This document shows positions 34,161 to 43,398 of a DNA stretch of 64,000 nt, piece by piece. Positions within the stretch are counted from its first letter, which is position 1. Each line of letters starts with the position of its first letter. Where the stretch lies: positions 1,240,001 through 1,304,000 of the forward strand of contig NZ_UESZ01000001.1 in the NCBI RefSeq assembly GCF_900108585.1, read 5' to 3'. A program made the translations under genes and the position numbers. Source of the DNA: Branchiibius hedensis (lineage in GTDB: Bacteria > Actinomycetota > Actinomycetes > Actinomycetales > Dermatophilaceae). The notes under the pieces are model-generated. The model saw nothing but the letters and a program-made list of their open reading frames with translations, was not told where the DNA came from and did no database searches.

Positions 34161-34535
34161 TCACTCGATGACGAGATCCACCGCGGCACCGTTGTTCTTC
34201 AGGTAAACGTGTCGCCCGATGATCTCCCGCAACGCCTGGATGTCGGCGAGGTCTGGGGCGGCGAATTCCTGATAGCAGGTTCGGGAGTCGGCGGTGTTCA
34301 ACGCCGGGTAGAAGTCCGAGACCCACACCAGGAAGCGGTCGAGAAGGTCTTCCAGCGGATACTGCGAGATCCAAGCTGCGTTGTCGCCTTCACCCAACTC
34401 GGGCTCCTGCTCGAAGCTGAGCGAGGTCACGTAGGTGTCCTCCTCGTCGTGCCACAGGTAGATGCCCGGCTCGACAGGCGCGTACGAGGGATTGGCGGCG
34501 TACTTCTCAGCGTCGTAGTTCGCGATGCTGCGCAT
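34161..34535 (-). CDS. Small hypothetical protein (124 residues)
   Basis: I do not recognise this acidic, soluble 124-residue protein. Notable features are an aromatic-rich start (GIYLWHDEEDTYV), a WISQYPLEDLLDRFLVWVSDFYPAL helix region (in parts) and no signal or membrane helix. TACTCT lies 7 bases before the ATG, which supports expression. It could be an immunity- or SMI1-like protein, but no partner toxin is visible. It converges on the RecB-like gene with 9 bases between stops. Confidence 0.6.
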   Translation of the reverse strand: MRSIANYDAEKYAANPSYAPVEPGIYLWHDEEDTYVTSLSFEQEPELGEGDNAAWISQYPLEDLLDRFLVWVSDFYPALNTADSRTCYQEFAAPDLADIQALREIIGRHVYLKNNGAAVDLVIE

Positions 34536-34542
34536 GGCGGCG

Positions 34543-34548
34543 AGAGTA
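34543..34548 (-). promoter_or_regulatory. -10 hexamer (TACTCT) of the 124-residue hypothetical gene
   Basis: TACTCT is 7 bases before ATG 34535. Confidence 0.4.
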
Positions 34549-34606
34549 TCTCGGCCAGCCTACGATGAAGGGCCATGAGCGCCTCGAGCAGTTGTGGTAG
34601 CTGACC

Positions 34607-34825
34607 GTGATCCGGACACTGCGGGTCGACGGCGAGGCCTTCCAGGTCGCTGAGCGGGCCCACGAACCTGGCGTTTACGACATCGCTTGGACTTCTGGCC
34701 CGAACGCCGGTTACGGCTTCACCTCAGCGACCTACGACGGCCAGTCCCGCAGCGACGACGAACTCCGGGAATCGATCCGCACCTTCCTCGCCCAGGTCGA
34801 TCCCGTAACCGGCTACATCGAGTGA
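34607..34825 (+). CDS. Small hypothetical protein (72 residues)
   Basis: This 72-residue soluble protein starts with GTG and ends DPVTGYIE. The pattern PGVYDIAWTSGPNAGYGFTS and a C-terminal ESIRTFL helix look like a small conserved actinobacterial family, but I cannot name a function. It diverges from the 124-residue gene over 71 bases and abuts the stop of the convergent HAD gene. Codon use fits a real gene. Confidence 0.55.
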   Translation: MIRTLRVDGEAFQVAERAHEPGVYDIAWTSGPNAGYGFTSATYDGQSRSDDELRESIRTFLAQVDPVTGYIE

Positions 34826-35494
34826 TCAGTGCCGGATGGGCTCCGCGCTGAACAATCCCGTCAGGTCGCTCAGCTGCAGCCCGGCGAGTGAGTCCACCTG
34901 GACCGCACCTGCCATCGGCGGCACCTCGACAACATGCGGTACGGCGATCGTGGGCACCCCGGCGGCCACCGCTGAACGCGTACCAGTGGGTGAATCCTCA
35001 ATGGCGACAGCATCTTCCGGGCGCACATCCAGCAACGATGCCGCGGTCAGGTACGGCTCCGGGTGCGGTTTGCCGTGCGTCACCACATCACCGGTCACGA
35101 CCGCCGCGAACGAGCCTGCCGGCAACGCCGCCACCAGTTCATCGGCCAGCACGGTGTAGGACATCGTCACCAAGGCGTTCGGCACCCCGGCCCGCACCGC
35201 CTCGGCCAGCAACTCACGAGCCCCCGGCCGCCACGGCATGTGCTGGCGCATCGCGGTCAGCACCTCGCCGATCAGATAGTCCACGACCTGTTCGGGCGTC
35301 ATCGTCACGTCCGAGTTGTCGATGATGATCTGCGCCGACCGCAGCAGCGTGTTACCGACGCACTCCTTGGCCATCGCATCGGTCCAGACACCACCGTGGG
35401 CGGCGACCAGCGCCTTTTCGGCGCCGATCCAATACGGCTCGGTGTCCACCATGGTGCCGTCCATGTCCCACAACACGGCTGCCGGCAACACCAT
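34826..35494 (-). CDS. HAD superfamily phosphatase
   Basis: This 222-residue HAD hydrolase of the beta-phosphoglucomutase/phosphatase group has the nucleophile motif LWDMDGTMVDTEP at residues 8-20, a helical cap domain, the Lys in GKPHPEPY and the acidic motif AIEDSPTG. The substrate is unknown. Its ATG directly follows the metH stop (adjacent bases), with GGAGGA inside the metH end, so it is translated from the metH mRNA. Confidence 0.9.
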   Translation of the reverse strand: MVLPAAVLWDMDGTMVDTEPYWIGAEKALVAAHGGVWTDAMAKECVGNTLLRSAQIIIDNSDVTMTPEQVVDYLIGEVLTAMRQHMPWRPGARELLAEAVRAGVPNALVTMSYTVLADELVAALPAGSFAAVVTGDVVTHGKPHPEPYLTAASLLDVRPEDAVAIEDSPTGTRSAVAAGVPTIAVPHVVEVPPMAGAVQVDSLAGLQLSDLTGLFSAEPIRH

Positions 35495-38400
35495 TTACCG
35501 GTCCTCCGGTTCGTACCCCAGGTTCGGTGACAGCCACTGCTCCGCCTGCTTCATCGTCCAGCCCTTACGCCGCGCGTAGTCGCCCACCTGGTCCTGGCCG
35601 AGCCGGCCGACTACGAAGTACTGCGATTGCGGGTGTGAGAAGTACCAGCCGCTGACCGCGGCTCCCGGCCACATGGCCATCGACTCGGTGAGCGTGATGC
35701 CGGCGCGCTCCTTGACCTCCAGCAACTCCCAGAGCGTCTGCTTCTCGGTGTGATCCGGACAGGCGGGGTATCCCGGCGCCGGCCGGATCCCGGTGTACCG
35801 CTCGTCGATCAGCGCGGCGTTGTCCAGGGACTCCTGCGGCGCGTATCCCCACAGTTCTGTGCGGACGAGTTCGTGCAGCCGCTCGGCAAAGGCTTCGGCC
35901 AACCGGTCGGCCAACGACTCGAGCAGGATCGCGCTGTAGTCGTCCAGTGCGGCCCGGAACTCCGCAACCTTCTCCGCCGCGCCCAGACCAGCGGTCACCG
36001 CGAATCCGCCCACATAGTCGGCGATTCCCGTGTCCTTGGGCGCGATGTAGTCGGCCAGCGACCGGTTCGGCACACCCTCGCGGTGCTCGCCCTGCTGGCG
36101 CAGATGATGCAGCGTCGTGACGACCTCGTCGCGGTCCTCCGAGCCGTAGACCAACAGGTCGTCGCCGACCGCAGCAGCCGGGAAGAAGCCGACCACGCCG
36201 TTGGCCTGCAGCCACTTCTCCTCGATCAACCGGTCGAGCATCGCCTGCCCGTCGTCCCACAGTTTGCGGGCTGCCTCGCCGCTGGCGGGGTTGTTGAGGA
36301 TGTCGGGATAGCGACCCTTCATCTCCCAGGCGTTGAAGAACGGCTGCCAGTCGATGTACTCGCGCAGCTCGGCCAACGGGTAGTCGTTGAAGGACCGCAA
36401 ACCCGTGAACGACGGTCGGGTGGGTTCGTAACCAACCCAATCAATCGGCGTACGTCGATCCAGGGCTTGCGCGTACGACGCCAGTGGCCGTTCGGTCCGC
36501 TTGGCGGCGTGCCGCTCCCGGATGGATTCGTAGTCCTTGGCGACGTCCTCCAGGAACGCACCCCGGCGCTCGTCGGACAGAAGTGCGGATGCCGTTGGGA
36601 CAGAACGCGATGCGTCCTTCACCCACACGACCGGTCCGTGGTACTTCGGCTCGACCTTCACCGCGGTGTGCGCGCGCGAGGTCGTTGCACCACCCAGCAG
36701 CAGCGGGATCTCAAAACCCTGCCGCTCCATCTCCTGGGCCAGGTTGACCATCTCGTCCAGCGACGGGGTGATCAGCCCGGACAGGCCGATGATGTCGGCG
36801 TTCTCCGCGCGGGCAGCGTCCAGGATCTTCTGCGGCGGCACCATCACACCGAGGTCGATCACGTCGTAGTTGTTGCACTGCAGGACGACGCCGACGATGT
36901 TCTTGCCGATGTCGTGCACGTCACCCTTGACCGTGGCCATGATGATCTTGCCCTTGCTGTGGGCTGCATCGCCCGGCTGCTTCTCCGCCTCGATGTACGG
37001 AATCAGATGGGCCACAGCCTTTTTCATCACCCGTGCCGACTTCACGACCTGGGGCAGGAACATCTTGCCGGCACCGAAGAGGTCGCCGACGACGCCCATG
37101 CCGTCCATCAATGGCCCTTCGATGACCTCCAGGGGCCGACGGCCCTCGGCGGACAACTCCACCCGCAGTTCCTCGGTGTCATCGACCACGAATTCGTCGA
37201 TGCCCTTGACCAGAGCGTGCGTGATCCGCTCGCGCACCGGCAGCGAACGCCATTCTGCGGCAGCGGGTTCGACCTCGTCACCCTTGACGTTGTAGTTGTT
37301 CGCGATCTCCAACAATCGCTCGGTGCTGTCGGCCCGCCGGTTGAGGATGACGTCCTCGATGCGTTCGCGCAGCTCTGGGTCGATCTCGTCGTAGACCACC
37401 AGCGCACCGGCGTTCACGATGCCCATGTCCATCCCAGCGGCAATCGCGTGGTAGAGGAAGACCGCGTGAATCGCTTCCCGCACGGGGTTGTTCCCCCGGA
37501 AGGAGAACGAGACGTTCGACACACCACCGGAGATCAGCGCATGCGGCAGGTTCGCCTTGATCCAGCGTGTTGCTTCGATGAAGTCAACGCCGTAGTTGGC
37601 GTGCTCCTCGATACCGGTGGCCACCGCGAAGATGTTCGGGTCGAAGATGATGTCCTCGGCCGGGAAGCCCACGTCGTCCAGAAGGATCCGGTAGGCCCGC
37701 TCGCAGATCTCCTTGCGGCGTTCGAGGGAGTCGGCCTGACCTTCCTCGTCGAAGGCCATGACCACGATCGCCGCGCCGTACTTGCGGCACAGTCGCGCGT
37801 GCTCGACGAAGGATTCGACGCCTTCCTTCATCGAGATCGAGTTGACGATGGGTTTGCCCTGGACACAGCGCAATCCGGCCTCGATGACGTCCCACTTGGA
37901 GGAGTCGATCATCACCGGCACCCGGGAGATGTCCGGCTCGGAGGCGACCAGCTTGCAGAAGCGGTCCATCGCCTCGATGCCGTCGAGCATCCCCTCGTCC
38001 ATGTTGATATCGATGACCTGGGCGCCGGCCTCCACCTGCTGACGGGCGACGTTGAGCGCCGTCGTGTAGTCGCCGGCCTTGATCAGGTTGCGGAACTTTG
38101 CCGATCCGGTGACGTTGGTGCGTTCACCCACGTTGACGAAGAGCGACTCGTCGGTGATGTTCAGCGGCTCCAAACCCGAGAGACGGCAGGCGGATTCGAT
38201 GACGGGCACGGAACGCGGCGAGAAGTCGCGGACCTGTTCGGCGATCGCCGCAATGTGCGCGGGCGAGGTCCCGCAGCAACCACCAAGGATGTTGACCAGG
38301 CCGTCGGCCGCGAACTTGGCGATGACCTCGCTCATCTGCGAGGGAGTCTCGTCGTACTCACCGAAGGCGTTCGGCAGGCCAGCGTTGGGGTAGCACGACA

Positions 38401-39256
38401 CGAAACAGTCTGCGATCCGCGAGATCTCGGCCAGATAGGGCCGCATCTCCTCCGCACCCAGCGCACAGTTGAGGCCGACCGCCAGGGGCCGGGCGTGCCG
38501 GACGCTGTTCCAGAACGCCTCGGTGACCTGACCCGACAGCGTCCGGCCGGATGCGTCGGTGATCGTGCCGGAGATGATGATCGGCCAACGACGACCGCGC
38601 TGCTCGAAGAGGGTCTCCAGTGCGAAGATTGCTGCCTTGGCGTTGAGAGTGTCGAAGATCGTCTCGATGATCAGCAGGTCAGACCCACCGTCCACCAGTC
38701 CCTCGGCCTGCTCCAGGTAGGCCTCGACCAGTTGCTCGTAACTGACGTTGCGCGCCGCCGGGTCGTTGACGTCCGGGGAGATGCTCGCCGTGCGGTTGGT
38801 CGGGCCGATGCCGCCGACCACGAACCGCTGCTCGCCCGGGTGCGCGGCCACGAACTCATCCACGGCCGAACGAGCCAGGCGCGCCGAAGCCAGATTGAAC
38901 TCGTAGGCCAGATCGGACATGTCGTAATCGGCCAGCGAGATCCGCTGCGCGTTGAAGGTGTTGGTCTCCACCAGGGTCGCGCCGGCGTCGAGGTAGGCGG
39001 TGTGGATGGCCTTGATCGCCTCGGGCTGGGTCAGACTCAGCAGATCGTTGTTGCCGCGCAGGTCACTGGGCCAGTCGGCGAAGCGTTCGCCGCGATAGTC
39101 GGCCTCAGAGAATCCCTTCGCCTGGATCTGGGTACCCATCGCCCCGTCGAGGATCAGGATGCGCTGAGTGAGAAGGTCGTGCAGGGCCGCCGTCTGGTCC
39201 GGCTGGATCTGCGACGCCTGGGCGGTTTCGGAGCGGCTGCTCACATTGGTCCCCAT
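35495..39256 (-). CDS. metH: Cobalamin-dependent methionine synthase MetH (E. coli-type)
   Basis: This 1,253-residue enzyme transfers a methyl group from methyltetrahydrofolate to homocysteine through cobalamin. Domains in order: homocysteine-binding (about 20-350; zinc Cys in GLNCALG and GGCCGTSP), folate-binding (about 380-640), cobalamin cap and B12-binding (DVHDIGKN, with the cobalt-ligand His), and the reactivation domain ([15 protein letters not shown] near 1170). Large stretches recall E. coli MetH and not the ~1,190-residue actinobacterial form, yet the position beside a PAC2 gene is the M. tuberculosis metH position. GTG 39244, with GGGGA upstream, is an alternative start. Confidence 0.95.
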   Translation of the reverse strand: MGTNVSSRSETAQASQIQPDQTAALHDLLTQRILILDGAMGTQIQAKGFSEADYRGERFADWPSDLRGNNDLLSLTQPEAIKAIHTAYLDAGATLVETNTFNAQRISLADYDMSDLAYEFNLASARLARSAVDEFVAAHPGEQRFVVGGIGPTNRTASISPDVNDPAARNVSYEQLVEAYLEQAEGLVDGGSDLLIIETIFDTLNAKAAIFALETLFEQRGRRWPIIISGTITDASGRTLSGQVTEAFWNSVRHARPLAVGLNCALGAEEMRPYLAEISRIADCFVSCYPNAGLPNAFGEYDETPSQMSEVIAKFAADGLVNILGGCCGTSPAHIAAIAEQVRDFSPRSVPVIESACRLSGLEPLNITDESLFVNVGERTNVTGSAKFRNLIKAGDYTTALNVARQQVEAGAQVIDINMDEGMLDGIEAMDRFCKLVASEPDISRVPVMIDSSKWDVIEAGLRCVQGKPIVNSISMKEGVESFVEHARLCRKYGAAIVVMAFDEEGQADSLERRKEICERAYRILLDDVGFPAEDIIFDPNIFAVATGIEEHANYGVDFIEATRWIKANLPHALISGGVSNVSFSFRGNNPVREAIHAVFLYHAIAAGMDMGIVNAGALVVYDEIDPELRERIEDVILNRRADSTERLLEIANNYNVKGDEVEPAAAEWRSLPVRERITHALVKGIDEFVVDDTEELRVELSAEGRRPLEVIEGPLMDGMGVVGDLFGAGKMFLPQVVKSARVMKKAVAHLIPYIEAEKQPGDAAHSKGKIIMATVKGDVHDIGKNIVGVVLQCNNYDVIDLGVMVPPQKILDAARAENADIIGLSGLITPSLDEMVNLAQEMERQGFEIPLLLGGATTSRAHTAVKVEPKYHGPVVWVKDASRSVPTASALLSDERRGAFLEDVAKDYESIRERHAAKRTERPLASYAQALDRRTPIDWVGYEPTRPSFTGLRSFNDYPLAELREYIDWQPFFNAWEMKGRYPDILNNPASGEAARKLWDDGQAMLDRLIEEKWLQANGVVGFFPAAAVGDDLLVYGSEDRDEVVTTLHHLRQQGEHREGVPNRSLADYIAPKDTGIADYVGGFAVTAGLGAAEKVAEFRAALDDYSAILLESLADRLAEAFAERLHELVRTELWGYAPQESLDNAALIDERYTGIRPAPGYPACPDHTEKQTLWELLEVKERAGITLTESMAMWPGAAVSGWYFSHPQSQYFVVGRLGQDQVGDYARRKGWTMKQAEQWLSPNLGYEPEDR

Positions 39257-39257
39257 T

Positions 39258-39284
39258 CGGTCGAATCTGAGGAGGATTCTACCG
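39258..39284. promoter_or_regulatory. Inverted repeat over the metH -10 element
   Basis: CGGTCGAATC (39258-39267) and GATTCTACCG (39275-39284) are complementary at 9 of 10 positions with a 7-base loop. On the minus strand the outer arm contains TAGAAT, a plausible metH -10. A repressor bound here would block metH. No riboswitch fits in the 59-base gap. Confidence 0.45.
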
Positions 39285-39303
39285 AGCCGGTCGCGGCAGT
39301 CCG

Positions 39304-39309
39304 TACGCT
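39304..39309 (+). promoter_or_regulatory. -10 hexamer (TACGCT) of the PAC2 gene
   Basis: TACGCT is 6 bases before GTG 39316, the same arrangement as for lnt and the aldo/keto reductase. Confidence 0.5.
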
Positions 39310-39315
39310 GAGCGG

Positions 39316-40158
39316 GTGATCGAGTTCGAGGAGTTGCCACTACTGCGGGATCCACTCATCATCGCCGCCTTCGAAGGGTGGAATGACGCCGGCGAAACCG
39401 CGACGTCGACGCTGGCCCATCTGGTCCAGATGTGGGATGCGCAACCCCTGGCCGCGCTGGATCCCGAGGAGTACTACGACTTCCAGGTCAACCGCCCGCG
39501 GATCTCCGGCGAGGCCGGCGACCGTGAGATCACCTGGCCCACGACCAAACTGTTCCTAGCCAGGGACACCCCGTTGGACCGGGACGTCATCCTCGTGCAG
39601 GGCATCGAGCCATCGATGCGCTGGATCGCCTTCACCCAGGAGATCATCGACCTGGCCGCCGACGCGGACGCCACGATGTTCATCACCCTGGGCGGTCTGC
39701 TCGCGGACGTGCCACACACCCGGCCCATCCCGGTCACCGTGTCCAGCGACGACCCGGACATCCGCGACCGCTACGACCTCGAGCCGAGCCGCTACGAGGG
39801 TCCGACCGGCATCGTGGGTGTCGTCTCTGACGCCGCCCATCGCAATGGGATCCCGACCATCTCACTGTGGGCCGCCGTACCCCACTATGCGGGTGGCTCG
39901 CCCTCCCCCAAGGCGACGTTGGCGCTGCTCACCCGTTTGGAGACGCTCTTCGACACGCTCATCGGGCACGCCGATCTGCCCGATCTGGCCCGCGCCTGGG
40001 AGCACGGGGTCGATGAGTTGGCCGCCTCCGATGAGGAGGTCGCCGACTACGTGCACTCCCTGGAGGAGCAGCAGGACACCACCGAGCTGCCCGAGGCGAG
40101 CGGTGATGCGATCGCCAAGGAGTTCGAGCGCTACCTGCGCCGCCGCGACGAGGATTAG
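39316..40158 (+). CDS. PAC2 family protein (proteasome-assembly-chaperone-like)
   Basis: This 280-residue protein belongs to the PAC2 family, related to archaeal/eukaryotic proteasome assembly chaperones. The start ([21 protein letters not shown]), [15 protein letters not shown] and [21 protein letters not shown] (in parts) are typical. Its bacterial function is not proven; a link to the proteasome encoded 10-20 kb away is tempting but unproven. Ortholog of Rv2125, which also lies beside metH. Starts with GTG. Confidence 0.88.
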   Translation: MIEFEELPLLRDPLIIAAFEGWNDAGETATSTLAHLVQMWDAQPLAALDPEEYYDFQVNRPRISGEAGDREITWPTTKLFLARDTPLDRDVILVQGIEPSMRWIAFTQEIIDLAADADATMFITLGGLLADVPHTRPIPVTVSSDDPDIRDRYDLEPSRYEGPTGIVGVVSDAAHRNGIPTISLWAAVPHYAGGSPSPKATLALLTRLETLFDTLIGHADLPDLARAWEHGVDELAASDEEVADYVHSLEEQQDTTELPEASGDAIAKEFERYLRRRDED

Positions 40159-40227
40159 TCGCGCCGCGGCATTGCTACGTCGGCGCCATAGCAGTCGGGG
40201 CGATGGCATCCGGGGCCGGCGCGGTAC

Positions 40228-40704
40228 TCACCAGCCAAGTCTGGCCGCTTCATTCGCGGACGGCTCCCCCGCTGCGGCCGCGAAAGCATCGAGTGCAGTG
40301 ATCAGCGACTGATACTGATCTGCCGGTAGCGCGCGCACAATCCCGGTCAGCGCTTTGCGCCGCGCGCGGGTCACGTCCTCCACGATGCGCTGACCCGTCG
40401 TACTGAGCGTCACCGCCACCTCCCGACGGTCGGTTGGGTTCTCCTCGCGCACGGCCAGCCCCTGACTGACCAGCCGGTCGATCTGCCGCTGCGCCGAGGA
40501 GGGGTTGACCCCCAGCCGGGCGGCCACCGCGCCCACCGTGGTGTGCGGTTGCTGGGCCAGGACCACCAGGGTCCGGAACTGCACCAGTGTCACTTGTTGC
40601 TCAACGGAAGCCAGGGACGCCGCCGACACCCCCACCAGCGCCCTGGACGCAGTCAGCAGAGAGGTGACGAGTTCATCGGACTTGCCTCGGCTCATGCAGA
40701 TCAT
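40228..40704 (-). CDS. MarR family transcriptional regulator
   Basis: This about 158-residue MarR protein has a winged helix-turn-helix (TVGAVAARLGVNPSSAQRQIDRLVSQGLA) in the middle (quoted in part: LGVNPSSAQRQIDRLVSQ) and the wing NPTDRREVAVTLS. Three ATGs compete (40707, 40704, 40695); GAAGGG stands best before 40704. It diverges from the ClC gene and probably controls both genes through two ATGCAnnnTGCAT sites at 40732-40760. The ligand is unknown. Confidence 0.87.
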   Translation of the reverse strand: MICMSRGKSDELVTSLLTASRALVGVSAASLASVEQQVTLVQFRTLVVLAQQPHTTVGAVAARLGVNPSSAQRQIDRLVSQGLAVREENPTDRREVAVTLSTTGQRIVEDVTRARRKALTGIVRALPADQYQSLITALDAFAAAAGEPSANEAARLGW

Positions 40705-40731
40705 CATGCCCTTCGACGCTCCGCATTTCAC

Positions 40732-40744
40732 ATGCACCATGCAT
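40732..40744. promoter_or_regulatory. MarR operator candidate 1 (ATGCACCATGCAT)
   Basis: Perfect 5-base arms ATGCA/TGCAT around CCA, between the divergent MarR and ClC genes. Confidence 0.5.
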
Positions 40745-40747
40745 CTA

Positions 40748-40760
40748 TTGCACACTGCAT
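40748..40760. promoter_or_regulatory. MarR operator candidate 2 (TTGCACACTGCAT)
   Basis: Same motif as site 1 with one arm mismatch, 16 bases away and ending 2 bases before the ClC ATG, so binding would block the start of that gene. Confidence 0.5.
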
Positions 40761-40762
40761 GT

Positions 40763-42061
40763 ATGACGCGTCGTGGATCGTGGTGGGCTTTCGCGGGGAC
40801 CGCCGCGATCGTCGGTGCCCTCACCGGAGTCGCGGCTGCCACTTTCCGAATCGCCCTTTCGTGGCTGACGTCCCGCCGCGGCCAGGTCATCGACTGGTCG
40901 CACGGCCATTGGTGGGCGCCACCCTTGTTCGTCGCAGGGTGCGCGCTGGCCACCACCATCGCGGCGGGGCTCGTGCATCGCGTAGAACCCCACGCCGAGG
41001 GCAGCGGGATCCCACGAGTCGAAGCCGTTGTCGAGGGTCGCGCCGCACCCGGCCGTTTCCGGATCTTCCCGGTCAAATACGTCGGTGGACTGCTGTCGAT
41101 GGGCGCCGGTCTGGCGCTCGGGCGGGAAGGGCCGTCTGTTCAGATGGGCGGCAACATCGCCGTCATGGTGTCGACGCTCACTCGCCGCCACGGCGAGCAA
41201 CTGCGGCTCCTGGTCGCTGGTGGTGCTGCGGCTGGGTTGGCGACCGCGTTCAACGCGCCGATTGCCGGCGGGGTGTTCGTCCTGGAAGAGCTTCTCAAGC
41301 GGTTCGACCCCAAGGCGACCGTTGCCACCCTGACCGCCTCCGCTGCCGGTTTCGCCAGCGCCCACCTGTTGGTTCACAGTGACACCACCTTCCACGTCGC
41401 GCGACTCGGCGAGCCGCGACTGGCGCAGGCGGGGTGGGTGGCGCTGGCCGGGCTGCTGTGTGGAGGGGCAGCGGTCGCCTACAACCGCACCGTCATGCGG
41501 GCGCTGCACGCCGCAGACACCAGTTCGTGGCCGGTCGAGCTCCGCGCCGCGGTCATCGGTGCGCTGATCGGTGCCATCGCCCTGATGAAACCGCAACTGG
41601 TCGGTGGTGGCGACAACCTCACCCAGCAGGCACTGCTGGGTTCTGGCGCCCTCGTCGGCGTACTCGGCGTACTCGCTCTGCGTTGGGTCCTCGGGGCGGT
41701 GTCGTACGCCGCGGGCACCCCCGGCGGTCTCTTCGCGCCGATGTTGGTGCTCGGGACCCATCTCGGACTGGCCGTGGGGATCGTGGCTCGCGCTGTCGAC
41801 CCGAACTCGCCGCCGCCGGCGGCGCTGGCGCTCATCGGCATGGCGGCATTCTTCGCAGCCAGCGTGCACGCTCCGGTCACCGCCATCGTGCTGGCCAGCG
41901 AGATGACCGGCACGACATCACAACTGGCGCCCACGCTCGGGGCGTGCGCGATCGCGATGACGCTTGCTCTGGCGATGCGGCAGGAAGGGATCTATGACCT
42001 GCTCACCACCCGCGCGGCGCGTGCCGCACGAGAGAACCAGTTGACCCAGAACGCCTCGTGA
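40763..42061 (+). CDS. ClC family chloride/proton antiporter
   Basis: From ATG 40763 the protein has 432 residues with about ten hydrophobic segments. ClC selectivity motifs are present: GSGIPRVE (near 76), GREGPSVQMG with the gating Glu, and GGLFAP. The EE pair in FVLEELLKRF corresponds to the inner proton-path Glu of E. coli ClC, which suggests exchange rather than a channel. No ribosome-binding site precedes the ATG, so it may be leaderless. It appears to be controlled by the divergent MarR gene. ATG 40739 would add eight residues. Confidence 0.9.
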   Translation: MTRRGSWWAFAGTAAIVGALTGVAAATFRIALSWLTSRRGQVIDWSHGHWWAPPLFVAGCALATTIAAGLVHRVEPHAEGSGIPRVEAVVEGRAAPGRFRIFPVKYVGGLLSMGAGLALGREGPSVQMGGNIAVMVSTLTRRHGEQLRLLVAGGAAAGLATAFNAPIAGGVFVLEELLKRFDPKATVATLTASAAGFASAHLLVHSDTTFHVARLGEPRLAQAGWVALAGLLCGGAAVAYNRTVMRALHAADTSSWPVELRAAVIGALIGAIALMKPQLVGGGDNLTQQALLGSGALVGVLGVLALRWVLGAVSYAAGTPGGLFAPMLVLGTHLGLAVGIVARAVDPNSPPPAALALIGMAAFFAASVHAPVTAIVLASEMTGTTSQLAPTLGACAIAMTLALAMRQEGIYDLLTTRAARAARENQLTQNAS

Positions 42062-42070
42062 GTTGCGCTG
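42058..42070 (+). repeat. Second copy of the 13-base element GTGAGTTGCGCTG
   Basis: Identical to bases 14886-14898 in the arm of the large hairpin. It overlaps the ClC stop codon and is followed by an imperfect inverted partner near 42120-42140. It marks another convergent gene end. Confidence 0.5.
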
Positions 42071-42137
42071 AATGTCCTGGACCAGGCGCTCCGGCCCTTC
42101 ACGCATCCCAGCGTTGAACAATTCGGCGCGCAGCGCA

Positions 42138-43379
42138 CTAGGACAGCGCGACCCCGAGCAACGCGTCGATGAGGTCGCGTACGGCGACACTCGGCTGACC
42201 GCCGGACGGCACCCGGCCGGCCCATCGGTCGACCGCCCGCAACGCCGACGGAGCATCCAGGTCGGCCCGTAGCGCGGCGCGCACCGTGACCAGCAGGTCG
42301 TCGGCGTCCCGGTCGTCTCCGCCGGAGGTGGCCACCCGCCACCGGTCGAGGCGGGCCTGGGCCGCCGCCAGCAGATCGTCGGTGTACTCCCATTCGGTCC
42401 GGTAGTGCTGGTCGAGCAGCATCAACCGGATGGCCATCGGGTCCACCCCGTCGCGGCGCAGCTGGGCCACCCGCACGAGGTTGCCGCGGGACTTGCTCAT
42501 CTTGTGACCCTCGAAGCCGACCATCGCCTGGTAGGCGAAGCTGTGCGCGAACGGCGGCGTGCCGGTCAGGGCCACCGCTTGCACGGCACTCATCTCGTGG
42601 TGCGGGAAGATCAGGTCGGTTCCGCCGGCCTGCAGTGCGAAGCCCATCCCCAGGTTGTCCAGGGCGATGGTCGTGCATTCGACGTGCCAGCCGGGTCGAC
42701 CACGGCCGAGTACCCCGCCGTCCCAGGCGGGTTCGCCCGGTCGCTCCCCGCGCCACAGCAGCGGGTCCAGCGGGTCACGCTTGCCTTCACGCTCCGGGTC
42801 CCCGCCGCGGTCGGCAAACACCGCCATCATTTCTTCGCGATTCCAGCCGCTGACCGAGCCGAACGAATCCTGCACGGACAGATCGAGATACAGATCCGTC
42901 TCCACCGCGTAGGCCGCCCCGGAGTCCAGCAGTTTGGTGACCACGGCGATGTGCCGATCCATGGTCTGCACGACGCTGGCGTAGACCTGCGGCGGAAGTA
43001 CCCGCAGCGCGCTCATGTCGTCTTTGAAGAGCTCGATCTCGCTGTGTGCCAGGTCCTGCCAGTCGACACCGTCGCGGGCGGCGCGTTCCAGCAGCGGGTC
43101 GTCGACGTCGGTGACGTTCTGGACGTACCGCACCTGCACGCCGGAGTCACGCAGCACGCGGTTCGCGAGGTCGAACGTCACGTAGGTGGCGGCGTGGCCC
43201 AGGTGCGTCGCGTCGTACGGCGTGATACCGCACACGTACATGCCGGCCACACCGTCGGTCGCCACGACCGGCTCGAGGGTTCCCTCGCGGGTCGCCAGCA
43301 GCAGCCGGCCGGGCACCGCCGGCACCGCCGGGACGTCGGGAGCAGCCCACGGCTGCAAGGGGGTGTCGGCCAGATTCAC
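42138..43379 (-). CDS. mshC: L-cysteine:1D-myo-inosityl 2-amino-2-deoxy-alpha-D-glucopyranoside ligase MshC
   Basis: This 413-residue class I tRNA-synthetase-like enzyme joins cysteine to GlcN-inositol in mycothiol biosynthesis. The HIGH-type motif is in ITPYDATHLGHAATY, KMSKS in HKMSKSRGNLV, and the cysteine-binding Cys in MYVCGITPYD. Length fits MshC rather than CysS (about 470). It is the first gene of the conserved mshC/SCO1664/DUF3090/phosphatase region (listed in coordinate order). Starts at GTG 43379. The other mycothiol genes are outside the window. Confidence 0.95.
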   Translation of the reverse strand: MNLADTPLQPWAAPDVPAVPAVPGRLLLATREGTLEPVVATDGVAGMYVCGITPYDATHLGHAATYVTFDLANRVLRDSGVQVRYVQNVTDVDDPLLERAARDGVDWQDLAHSEIELFKDDMSALRVLPPQVYASVVQTMDRHIAVVTKLLDSGAAYAVETDLYLDLSVQDSFGSVSGWNREEMMAVFADRGGDPEREGKRDPLDPLLWRGERPGEPAWDGGVLGRGRPGWHVECTTIALDNLGMGFALQAGGTDLIFPHHEMSAVQAVALTGTPPFAHSFAYQAMVGFEGHKMSKSRGNLVRVAQLRRDGVDPMAIRLMLLDQHYRTEWEYTDDLLAAAQARLDRWRVATSGGDDRDADDLLVTVRAALRADLDAPSALRAVDRWAGRVPSGGQPSVAVRDLIDALLGVALS

Positions 43380-43398
43380 GGGGTTCAGCGTAATTGGC

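Noticed and set aside
39257-39315. Cobalamin or SAM riboswitch upstream of metH
   Set aside because: The gap is 59 bases and already holds the divergent PAC2 promoter; no riboswitch fits.
35750-39319. A very long open frame (about 1,190 codons) on the plus strand opposite metH
   Set aside because: It lies wholly antisense to metH, has repetitive Arg/Gln/Asp-rich composition and no domain; long antisense frames are expected at this GC content.
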